From contig CAYUMU010000126.1 of assembly GCA_964445985.1 (NCBI GenBank), positions 1-12,690 on the forward strand: DNA of 12,690 nucleotides, in the 5' to 3' direction. How positions within the stretch are numbered: the stretch's first letter is position 1; every line of letters starts with the position of its first letter. The notes beneath the pieces were generated by a model. That model saw only the letters and a list, made by a program, of their open reading frames with translations, searched no databases and had not been told where the DNA came from. Shown here piece after piece: positions 1 to 7,103 of this stretch. The position numbers and the translations under genes are program-made. The DNA is from CAYUMU01 sp964445985 (GTDB taxonomy: Bacteria; Planctomycetota; Planctomycetia; Pirellulales; S012-138).

Positions 1-120
1 TGTAGTGAAGACTTTGAGCAAAAAACGAACCTAAGTCCTTACGCCATGGCAAATCCGGACCACGAACTGCGTAACTTGGGTTAGAGCTTGTGAGCGGCAA
101 CCAGACCCCAGCCACCCGTC

Positions 121-675
121 TTAAACGGATGGCCTGTTGGCGCCTGTGAGCAAGTTGCGGGCTAACCAAAGCGCGGTGTAGGTGGTGCCGGAGATGCTGG
201 CGCCTCGGGCCAGCTGCTCCGCCAGCCAGGCGTCGAGCGCGGCGGGCCGCACTTCATGCACAATGATCTGTTCGCGCTCGTCGCCGCCCCCTTCGCCCAC
301 GCGCTCCAGATCGAGCGCGGCTAGGTAGGTGATTTCTTCGGACGTCAGACCGGGAGAGGTGGGGCAAGTAGCCAGGAACTCCATCCGGTGGGCCTGATAG
401 CCGGTTTCTTCGATCAGTTCGCGGTGGGCCGCGGCGCGGACGTCTTCGTCCGTCGTGCCTGGCTCATCGCCAATCAGTCCCGCCGGAAACTCGATCGATG
501 GCTTGCCGAGCGGAACGCGAACCTGCTCCACCATGACCAACGTGCCATCGCTTTTGAAAGGCACAATGACGACGGCCCCCTGTGCGTTGATCCGAGCTGC
601 GTATTCCCAGCGGCCGTCTTTCACCAGGCTGAGGAAGCGACCGCGAAACAAGACTTGGGGAGCGTCATTCGTCAT
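121..675 (-). CDS. Nudix hydrolase, ADP-ribose pyrophosphatase type
   Basis: Probable cytoplasmic, metal-dependent hydrolase that splits nucleoside diphosphate sugars such as ADP-ribose into AMP and ribose 5-phosphate. The 184-residue protein has a Nudix box near residues 67-93: E77, seven residues, then RELIEETGY (R85-Y93) with the metal-binding glutamates E86, E89 and E90. It is preceded by EFPAG (62-66), and SPG follows with its proline (P108) about 16 residues after the box; both are typical of ADP-ribose pyrophosphatases. The region between PAG and the box is slightly longer than usual. I start at ATG 675 (MTNDAPQ). An in-frame TTG at 720 would add 15 residues that show no homology-like features. 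There is no Shine-Dalgarno sequence. The gene lies 201 nt beyond corC with an inverted repeat between, so it probably has its own promoter. The family is clear; the exact substrate is inferred. Confidence 0.9.
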   Translation of the reverse strand: MTNDAPQVLFRGRFLSLVKDGRWEYAARINAQGAVVIVPFKSDGTLVMVEQVRVPLGKPSIEFPAGLIGDEPGTTDEDVRAAAHRELIEETGYQAHRMEFLATCPTSPGLTSEEITYLAALDLERVGEGGGDEREQIIVHEVRPAALDAWLAEQLARGASISGTTYTALWLARNLLTGANRPSV

Positions 676-743
676 CGAAGTGGGAGGGATCCCGAGGGTG
701 GGCTTAGGGATTGAAAACAAGATAAAATCCGAAAAATGGGAAG

Positions 744-771
744 CTGATAGGTCGTTTTAACCCTAGGGCAA
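744..771 (-). promoter_or_regulatory. Weak sigma-70-like promoter candidate for the Nudix gene
   Basis: On the minus strand TTGCCC (766-771) and TATCAG (744-749) are separated by 16 nt, each matching four of six consensus bases. The stretch from here to the start codon is AT-rich compared with the rest of the window. It would give a leader of about 65 nt. This is a weak match and could be chance. Confidence 0.2.
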
Positions 772-793
772 TTCCAATGTTTTGCTCCCGTAT

Positions 794-844
794 CCTGGAT
801 CCCCGCCCCCGTCTTCACGAGGGCAGGCTCTTCGCGGGGATGAC
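794..844. repeat. REP-like inverted repeat between corC and the Nudix gene
   Basis: Perfect 8-bp arms ATCCCCGC (799-806) and GCGGGGAT (834-841) enclose a 27-nt interior with smaller complementary parts (CCCGT 808-812 against ACGAGGG 818-824 with one bulge). A further copy of ATCCCCG at 866-872, just past the corC stop, could compete for the same arm. No T-run follows on either strand, so an intrinsic terminator is unlikely. The motif GTCATCCCCGCGAAG with its return GCGGGGATCCAGG resembles, from memory, dispersed extragenic palindromic elements of several bacterial phyla. That it is multicopy here is an inference. Confidence 0.6.
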
Positions 845-876
845 GAAGAATTAGGACGTTATTTAATCCCCGATCC

Positions 877-2205
877 TTAGGCCGTTTCGCGCTGGAGTTC
901 GTCCAGCGATTCAATCCGCAGCCGTTCGATCCGGCGGCGGCTGGCTTCCAAGACCGTGAACCGCACCCCGGCGTACGAAACCTGTTCGCCCACCGTGGGG
1001 ATTCGTCCTAGCTCGTGGAACACCAGGCCGGCCACGGTATCGTAATCGCCGTCGTCGGGGAGGCGTAGTCCCAGGCGGTCGTTGGCTTCGTCCACATGCA
1101 CGCGGCCGAGCACTTCGGCGGTGCGTTCATCAATCCGGCGGATGCCTTCCACCAGTTCGGGATCGTACTCGTCGACAATTTCGCCCACGATTTCTTCGAG
1201 CACGTCTTCAATGGTCACCAGGCCGGAAACGCCGCCGTACTCATCGAGCACAATCGCCATGTGATTGCGGGTGCGCTGGAACTCTTGCAACAGGTCGTCC
1301 ACCCGCTTGGTCTCGGGCACAAAGTAGGGCTCGCGGAGCAACTCGGAGAGGTTGCGCATCTTTTTATCGTCGGCCCGAGCCAGTTCGGGCAGCAGGTCCT
1401 TGGCGTAGAGAATGCCCACGATGTCGTCGCGATTTTTATCAAACACGGGGATCCGCGTGGGCGACACGTTGATCACAAAGTTCAAGGCTTCGCGCACGGA
1501 AGTTTTGAGCGGCATGCAGACCATATCGGTGCGGGGCGTCATGATGCTGGAGACTTCGACATCGGCCAGGTCGATGATGCCTTCGATCATTTCGCGGGCG
1601 TCTTCTTCCAGCAGCCCCTCGCGATGCCCTTCGGTCACAATGGTGCGAATCTCTTCTTCGAAATAGTCTTCGCTGGGCAAGGTGGGCGACTTGCCAGCGA
1701 GCCGATGGAGCAACACGTAGTTGAAACGCGCGGCCCAAACCAGGGGCGCCAGCACAAAGCCCACCACCTGCCAGACGCGCCAGGTATGGAACAAGAACTG
1801 CTCGGCCCACAGGCTGGCGATGCCCCAGGGGAGCCAGATCTCGACGATCGAAAGCAGCAGCGCGCTGAGGCCGACGGCGGCCAGCATGGTTTTCAGGCTG
1901 GGGATGGCCGGAGTGAGGTCGCCGGCCAGCTCGCCGGCAGGCGGTTCAAACAGGTGCAAATGCACCCAGTAGGCCGTGCACACCACGACCATGGCGCCCG
2001 ACAGCACGCGCAGCGACTCCACCGCCTGGGCCACGCGGTCCTGGCGCACCATGATTTCTTTGAGCAGGGTCGAGGCGTTGTGTTTCTCGCAAATTCCCCG
2101 CAGCCGATGCCGCGAGAAACGGTTGAGCGAACGCACCGCCACCGACGCCAGGCAGGCCACCGCCAGGCTGACCAGAAGCAAAATTGTGATGACGGTTAGA
2201 TTCAC
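877..2205 (-). CDS. corC: HlyC/CorC (CNNM-like) membrane protein with paired CBS domains
   Basis: Inner-membrane protein of the DUF21-CBS-CorC family, linked to Mg2+ (Co2+) efflux and also called hemolysin C family. In its 442 residues hydrophobic helices lie near 4-24, 65-85, 105-130 and 142-166 (DUF21-like part). CBS 1 spans about 217-275 (starting IMTPRTDM) and CBS 2 about 285-345 (DEYGGVSGLVTIEDVLEEIVG). A CorC_HlyC transporter-associated domain covers about 354-435 (LPDDGDYDTVAGLVFHELGRIP). The start is GTG 2205: it overlaps the ybeY stop as GTGA, which suggests translational coupling. A longer reading from 2283 would overlap ybeY by 82 nt. The usual GExxPK-type motif of DUF21 reads VEIWLPWG (about 121-128), so the lysine is missing. 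It is last in the phoH operon, as ybeX is in E. coli. The family is sure; transport activity is inferred. Confidence 0.93.
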   Translation of the reverse strand: MNLTVITILLLVSLAVACLASVAVRSLNRFSRHRLRGICEKHNASTLLKEIMVRQDRVAQAVESLRVLSGAMVVVCTAYWVHLHLFEPPAGELAGDLTPAIPSLKTMLAAVGLSALLLSIVEIWLPWGIASLWAEQFLFHTWRVWQVVGFVLAPLVWAARFNYVLLHRLAGKSPTLPSEDYFEEEIRTIVTEGHREGLLEEDAREMIEGIIDLADVEVSSIMTPRTDMVCMPLKTSVREALNFVINVSPTRIPVFDKNRDDIVGILYAKDLLPELARADDKKMRNLSELLREPYFVPETKRVDDLLQEFQRTRNHMAIVLDEYGGVSGLVTIEDVLEEIVGEIVDEYDPELVEGIRRIDERTAEVLGRVHVDEANDRLGLRLPDDGDYDTVAGLVFHELGRIPTVGEQVSYAGVRFTVLEASRRRIERLRIESLDELQRETA

Positions 2206-2828
2206 AAGGATTGCTCGATGGTCGTGGAAGGATGAGCGGGGCAGAAATCGAGTCCAAACGAGGCCAACAGCTGGCGTTCGCATTGCCGCATCCGCTGCTC
2301 GGCGTCGTCTTCCTGGTCGTCGTGGCCGGCCAGGTGCAAGGCGGCATGGATCACGTAGAGCAGCAGCTCGTTGGCTGGCTGCCAGCCGTAGCGGCCCGCT
2401 TGCCGCGCGGCCATTTCGGCACTCACCACGATCTGTCCCTCCAGCGGTTCGTCGTCTTCGCTGAGGACAAAGCTCAGGGCGTCGGTGGGATAATCGTGCT
2501 GCAAGAACTGCTCGTTGAGCCGATGGATTTCCGCGTTATCGACCACCGCCACGCTGACTTCGGCCCGCGGAATACCTTCGCTGGCCAGGGTGCGGCGGAC
2601 GGCCTCGGCCAGCGTGTTCTCGCAAATTGCCAGTTGCGATTGCCGATTGGCGACGGTTACGGCCAAAGAATGGGGGCTGGTGGAAGCTGGCCCCGCCGAG
2701 GAGCTAACCTTGCGGGCCGCTGCAACTACCGGCCCTGTGGCAGGAGGTTCTTCATCGGTGGCGGAGCCGGGCGGGGGACTGGCGATGTCCGCGTCACTTA
2801 CCCTGGGCTTGATTGAGCTGCGATCCAT
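2202..2828 (-). CDS. ybeY: YbeY, rRNA maturation/endoribonuclease metalloprotein (variant third ligand)
   Basis: Cytoplasmic metal-dependent protein needed for 16S rRNA 3'-end maturation and ribosome quality control in bacteria studied. Family landmarks in the 208 residues are AVTVANRQ (56-63), LNEQFLQHDYPTDALSF (104-120), GQIVVS (131-136) and the metal motif HAALHLAGHDD (161-171). H161 and H165 fit the usual zinc ligands. The position of the third histidine, six after the second, is D171, with an extra His at 169. About 55 Pro/Ser/Ala-rich residues precede the conserved core; the family usually begins near the NRQ strand. The chosen ATG 2828 lies 7 nt after the pgpH stop. An earlier in-frame ATG at 2885 would overlap pgpH by 50 nt. 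No Shine-Dalgarno is seen, so translation may depend on the upstream gene. Confidence 0.93.
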   Translation of the reverse strand: MDRSSIKPRVSDADIASPPPGSATDEEPPATGPVVAAARKVSSSAGPASTSPHSLAVTVANRQSQLAICENTLAEAVRRTLASEGIPRAEVSVAVVDNAEIHRLNEQFLQHDYPTDALSFVLSEDDEPLEGQIVVSAEMAARQAGRYGWQPANELLLYVIHAALHLAGHDDQEDDAEQRMRQCERQLLASFGLDFCPAHPSTTIEQSL

Positions 2829-2835
2829 GTTGGGT

Positions 2836-5106
2836 TCAGGCGGTTCGTTGGTCCGGGTACTTAACTCGTCCGTGGTACACGGCAATCAAGGTTTTCGTCA
2901 AGGAATTTTGCACCGAGCGCAATTCTTTGAGGGTCAGGCTGCTTTCGTCGAACTGGCCATCGAGCAGCCGCTTCATCGCCAGGCTTTCCACCACGCTTTC
3001 GATGCGCGCCGGGGTTGGCTCCGAGAGCGACCGGCAGGCGCTTTCCACGGCGTCGGCCAGCATCAGCACGGCCGCTTCCTTGGTTTGCGGCTTGGGGCCG
3101 GGGTAGCGGAAGGCGTTTTCTTCCACCTGGCCGCCGTCGGGATCGGTTTGGCTGCGCTCGTTGGCCTGGTGGTAGAAGTATTCCACCAGCGTGGTGCCGT
3201 GATGCTGCTCGATGAAGTCGATGATGGGCTGCGGCAAGTGATGATTGAGCGCCAGTTCCACGCCGTCTTTCACGTGGGCGACGATGATCAGCGTGCTCAT
3301 GGCCGGCATCAGCGTGTCGTGGCGATTGACGCCTTGCTGCTGATTCTCGGTAAAGTAGCCCGGCTTGAGCATCTTGCCGATATCGTGGAAGTAAGCTCCC
3401 ACGCGCACCAGCAGCCCTCGGGCGCCAATCGATTCAGCGGCGCCTTCGGCCAGCGAAGCCACGTTGATGGAGTGGTTATAAGTGCCGGGCGCCCGCTGCA
3501 CGAGCTGCTGCAGCAAGGGATGCGAAGCATCGCCCAGCTCGTACAGGCTGAGGTCGGTGAGCACGCCAAAGCCGCGTTCGATGAGGGGCAGCACGCCCGT
3601 GATGACGAAGCCGGCGGCCAGCGTCCAAAACCCGAACAGGCCAGCGTCTTGCAGCAGCCGCAACGACAGCGGTTGGCCGTCGAGCACCGCCACGCCGATT
3701 GCCAAAACGGCCGCCAGCAAACCGGCTTCCAAACAAATTTGAATCAGCCGCAACCGGCTGCGGATGCTGCCCAGCAGCATGATCGCGGTGGCGGCCACGG
3801 CCAGCAAAATCAAGAATTGGCCCACGTCTTTGCCGGTCACCACGGCCACAAAGCTGGTCATGGCCACGGTCAACGGCAGCGCAATCTCTCGGCCCATGGC
3901 AATCGCCACCGCCATGCTGAACAGCAGCACGGCAATGATCTCGGCCCGCCAGGCGTCGGTGGCCAACCAGCGGGCAGAAATGGCCGATAGGGCCGCCAGG
4001 GCCAGCAGCAGGGCAAACCGGTCCAGTGGCAGCGACAACCGCGGCTTCCGCGAGTAAACGTACCCGGCACACAAGGCGAACAAGGTGCCAATCAGCCCCA
4101 GCACGGCAATCGACCGCGTGAACCGGCTGACCCCTTGATACTCTTGTTCGAGATACGCCTCCTGCTCTTGCCGCAGCAATTCCATTTGATCGGGCCCCAG
4201 TGGTTTGCCGGCGAACGCCAACGGTTGGCCCGCCTGAATTTCGAAGAACTCGGGGGGCACCATCGCCACCGCCGCATCGCGTTCGCGGGCGGTTTGCACT
4301 TGATCGATAATCAAGGTCGATGGCAACCGGCCCCGCAACCAGGTGAACACCCGATCGCCCACGGCTTTGGTGTGCTGGTTGGTCAACAATTGCTGCTTGA
4401 GGGCCGAGTCTTCCGCGGTTTGCAAATCGATCAGCACATCGGCCACTTGCACCTTGGTGCGGCGATCGGATTGGCCCTGGGGGTGAACGATGATTTCCTT
4501 CTGATCGCCGTCGGAGTGCTGCAACTTTTGCAACAGGCCGCGGAGCTCGAGCGGGGCGAAGATGTCTTCAATCGCTTTCTCGAACCCCACCCGCTCCATG
4601 CCACCGACGGCGGCGCGGAACTGCTCGAACTGCTCCTCTTCTTCCTCGCGCGTGGGGGGCATTGTGCCTTCGGCCAGCGGCGGTTGGAAGTCTTGCCACA
4701 ATTCGGGGTCGAGCGCTTCGAGCGTGGGAGCGTTGCCGATCTCCACAATGGTGTTGATCAGTTTGCTGCGGAGCTGCACGAGCGGTTCGGCGTCTTGCTC
4801 GTATACATAGCGCGACTGCTGCCGGGCCCGGTCGCGGGCCAGCTGGGTTTTGTTCAGGTCGGGCACCGCAAAATTGGTGCGGGCCACGATGTCGCGCTGG
4901 GGAACCTGGCCGGTGCGAAAGCGGAAGGGGGGTTGCCAGCCGGCGGTTCCGATCAAGATGGTGACGGCCGCCAACAGGCATAGCCCGACCCGCGCCCATA
5001 CGTTGCCGCTGCGAAGCTGGGTCCAGGCTTGCTTCCAACGGCCGGGCGGTAGTTGAACCGATACCGTGCGTGGAATGCGTTTGCGTCGTGGTGGTCCGTT
5101 GGACAT
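2836..5106 (-). CDS. pgpH: PgpH-type 7TM-HD c-di-AMP phosphodiesterase
   Basis: Integral membrane phosphodiesterase of the 7TMR-HD family; characterised members hydrolyse cyclic di-AMP to pApA. The 756 residues read as a basic cytoplasmic start (7-13), one membrane helix (about 38-57), a large extracytoplasmic 7TMR-HDED-like region (about 60-328), a cluster of hydrophobic helices (about 331-510) and a C-terminal HD domain. All expected metal residues are visible: H545 (YNHS), H574/D575 (FHDIGK), H611 (AHVKDG), H635/H636 (EQHHGT) and D685 (MLADAVE), plus FRYPGPKPQTKEAA (666-679), typical of the family. Length is usual. It follows phoH by 21 nt and precedes ybeY by 7 nt, the Bacillus phoH-yqfF-yqfG order. 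No Shine-Dalgarno is seen. No c-di-AMP cyclase is in the window, so the substrate is inferred from the family. Confidence 0.94.
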   Translation of the reverse strand: MSNGPPRRKRIPRTVSVQLPPGRWKQAWTQLRSGNVWARVGLCLLAAVTILIGTAGWQPPFRFRTGQVPQRDIVARTNFAVPDLNKTQLARDRARQQSRYVYEQDAEPLVQLRSKLINTIVEIGNAPTLEALDPELWQDFQPPLAEGTMPPTREEEEEQFEQFRAAVGGMERVGFEKAIEDIFAPLELRGLLQKLQHSDGDQKEIIVHPQGQSDRRTKVQVADVLIDLQTAEDSALKQQLLTNQHTKAVGDRVFTWLRGRLPSTLIIDQVQTARERDAAVAMVPPEFFEIQAGQPLAFAGKPLGPDQMELLRQEQEAYLEQEYQGVSRFTRSIAVLGLIGTLFALCAGYVYSRKPRLSLPLDRFALLLALAALSAISARWLATDAWRAEIIAVLLFSMAVAIAMGREIALPLTVAMTSFVAVVTGKDVGQFLILLAVAATAIMLLGSIRSRLRLIQICLEAGLLAAVLAIGVAVLDGQPLSLRLLQDAGLFGFWTLAAGFVITGVLPLIERGFGVLTDLSLYELGDASHPLLQQLVQRAPGTYNHSINVASLAEGAAESIGARGLLVRVGAYFHDIGKMLKPGYFTENQQQGVNRHDTLMPAMSTLIIVAHVKDGVELALNHHLPQPIIDFIEQHHGTTLVEYFYHQANERSQTDPDGGQVEENAFRYPGPKPQTKEAAVLMLADAVESACRSLSEPTPARIESVVESLAMKRLLDGQFDESSLTLKELRSVQNSLTKTLIAVYHGRVKYPDQRTA

Positions 5107-5127
5107 GGATTTGAATTGTGCCCGCCG

Positions 5128-6072
<945 letters not shown>

Positions 6073-6112
6073 TCAAACGCAAAGAAGCGGTGATGAGGGC
6101 AACTCGCCAGTA

Positions 6113-6176
6113 CCCAAGGCGATTTATCAAAGCCCGGGCAAGCCTTTCGCTTACCCACGCCCACACGCGCCTTGGG
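6113..6176 (-). promoter_or_regulatory. Inverted repeat in the phoH 5' leader (possible structured RNA)
   Basis: Arms CCCAAGGCG (6113-6121) and CGCCTTGGG (6168-6176) are perfectly complementary over 9 bp around a 46-nt interior. Inside lie the palindrome GCCCGGGC (6132-6139) and a small stem which on the minus strand reads AAGC-GAAAG-GCTT (6140-6152). In the phoH transcript this would form a closed stem with internal hairpins, ending about 40 nt before the start codon. It does not match a riboswitch that I recognise. Confidence 0.4.
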
Positions 6177-6268
6177 GGCAGGCCAGGGTGCCGCTCCCTA
6201 ACTGCGAACATCCAACGCGGGATGCTCGACCAATATCCATTTATACCGTTGAATTCCGGGTCGCGGCC

Positions 6269-6296
6269 AGTTGCGATCAGGCTCTAATTCGCAACT
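6269..6296. promoter_or_regulatory. Perfect 8-bp palindrome, possible operator or hairpin
   Basis: AGTTGCGA (6269-6276) and TCGCAACT (6289-6296) are exact reverse complements separated by 12 nt. The half-site centres are 20 bp apart, two helical turns, which suits a dimeric regulator. It sits 44 nt before the -35 box of the rightward promoter. On the plus strand it is followed by CTTTT, so it could also act as a weak terminator, but no gene runs into it from the left on that strand. Confidence 0.4.
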
Positions 6297-6340
6297 CTTT
6301 TACCGGCAATGCCTTGCGTTCGATAAATTCCCTGGGCCTC

Positions 6341-6368
6341 TTGGCAGTTTGTTGCCCAAAGTTACAAT
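6341..6368 (+). promoter_or_regulatory. Sigma-70-like promoter for the DUF488 gene
   Basis: TTGGCA (6341-6346) and TACAAT (6363-6368) each differ from consensus at one base and are 16 nt apart. Transcription would start near 6375, giving a leader of about 128 nt before the ATG at 6503. This is the best promoter match I found in the window. Confidence 0.55.
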
Positions 6369-6502
6369 CGCCGCCTGGGGGAAGCAGGGCTGGGTTGATA
6401 AGAAACGGTTGCCGGCCTGCTTCGGTCTTGTATTGGGATCTCAATGCAAGAAGCCGTTGGTGATGGTGTAGGTCTTGTCGCAATACACTTCGAGCCCGCA
6501 AT

Positions 6503-6844
6503 ATGATTCGTCTCAAACGAGCTTATGAGAAACCGTCCCAGCAAGACGGCCTGCGTATTCTGGTCGAACGGCTGTGGCCGAGGGGAGTGTCGAAGGAGAA
6601 GGCGGCGATCGATCTCTGGCTCAAAGACCTTGCCCCCAGCACGGAGTTGCGGAAATGGTACGGCCACGACCCGGAGAAATGGGACGAGTTTCGCACGCGC
6701 TATTGGTCGGAGCTCGGCGAGAAAGGCGACCTGCTGACTCTGCTCAAGCACCGCGCCACGGAAGGAACCGTCACCTTTGTGTTCGCCGCCAGCGATGAAG
6801 AGCGAAACAGCGCCGTCGCCTTGAAGGAGTATCTTGAAGAATGA
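6503..6844 (+). CDS. DUF488 family protein (YeaO-like)
   Basis: Small soluble protein of 113 residues, full length for the DUF488 family, whose biochemical role is not established. The family signature is strong: LVERLWPRGVSKEKAAIDLW (20-39) and DLAPSTELRKWYGHDPEKW (42-60), followed by F..RYWSEL (63-71), and a C-terminal strand TVTFVFAASDEE (89-100). It starts at ATG 6503 without a clear Shine-Dalgarno sequence, behind the promoter at 6341-6368. It stands alone: the divergent phoH operon is 430 nt away and the TPR gene begins 259 nt downstream. Nothing in the context points to a substrate or partner. Confident on family, none on function. Confidence 0.9.
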   Translation: MIRLKRAYEKPSQQDGLRILVERLWPRGVSKEKAAIDLWLKDLAPSTELRKWYGHDPEKWDEFRTRYWSELGEKGDLLTLLKHRATEGTVTFVFAASDEERNSAVALKEYLEE

Positions 6845-6853
6845 CTGGGGGGA

Positions 6854-6878
6854 GGGTGGTTGTCGAGCCAAGCCACCC
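6854..6878 (+). terminator. Possible weak terminator after the DUF488 gene
   Basis: Ten bases past the stop codon, GGGTGG (6854-6859) and CCACCC (6873-6878) can pair, with TTG against CAA continuing the stem past one bulged G. It is followed by a pyrimidine-rich tract (CTACTTCTC) rather than a true T-run, so termination strength is doubtful. A second nested inverted repeat follows at 6907-6946 (GGCTGGC with GCCAGCC, and TGCC with GGCA inside it). Apart from these, I see only a weak promoter-like pair (TTGCAC 6964-6969, TAGCAT 6987-6992) before the next gene. Confidence 0.35.
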
Positions 6879-7103
6879 CTACTTCTCTTGCCCTCAAAGG
6901 TTCGGCGGCTGGCTGCCGTATCCGCGGGGCAGGCGCGTTGCCAGCCAAGCCATTCCAGGCCGCTTGCACGCCCATTTCCCCCACATTAGCATTGGGTGGA
7001 CGGGGGGATGGATCTCCACCTTTCTGACGGGCGCGCTCGTTTTCTGCTCAGTCTGCCAATTTGTAGGCGCCCAGCACTCTTCAACTCCGACTGTGAGGCC
7101 GCC

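Larger units (their letters stand above)
6073..6502. other. Divergent intergenic region between phoH and the DUF488 gene
   Basis: This 430-bp stretch has no credible gene. It holds the phoH leader on the left with a long-range inverted repeat, a lone TATAAA (minus strand, 6240-6245) that could be a -10 box for phoH but lacks a -35, a palindrome at 6269-6296, and a good rightward promoter at 6341-6368. Its base composition is less GC-rich than the flanking genes. Translations of the open frames here show no recognisable protein features. Confidence 0.7.

Noticed and set aside
1..120. Left-edge stretch searched for a gene, tRNA or terminator
   Set aside because: Only short frames and no convincing stem followed by a T-run. 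The GCCATGGC palindrome alone is not informative.
676..720. TTG start extending the Nudix protein by 15 residues
   Set aside because: The ATG at 675 begins directly before the expected N-terminal strand. The extension shows no conserved pattern and no ribosome site.
1096..2199. 367-codon open frame on the plus strand opposite corC
   Set aside because: Its translation is rich in His, Gln and Gly with no domain. It is the antisense shadow of a GC-rich gene whose minus-strand product has clear CBS domains.
2515..3990. 491-codon open frame on the plus strand opposite ybeY/pgpH
   Set aside because: It covers the HD and membrane domains of PgpH on the other strand, has biased His/Gln-rich composition and spans two real genes. 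It is a shadow.
6073..6270. c-di-AMP (ydaO-type) riboswitch in the phoH leader
   Set aside because: It would be an attractive match with pgpH in the operon, but I cannot find the class's conserved core. Only generic inverted repeats are visible.
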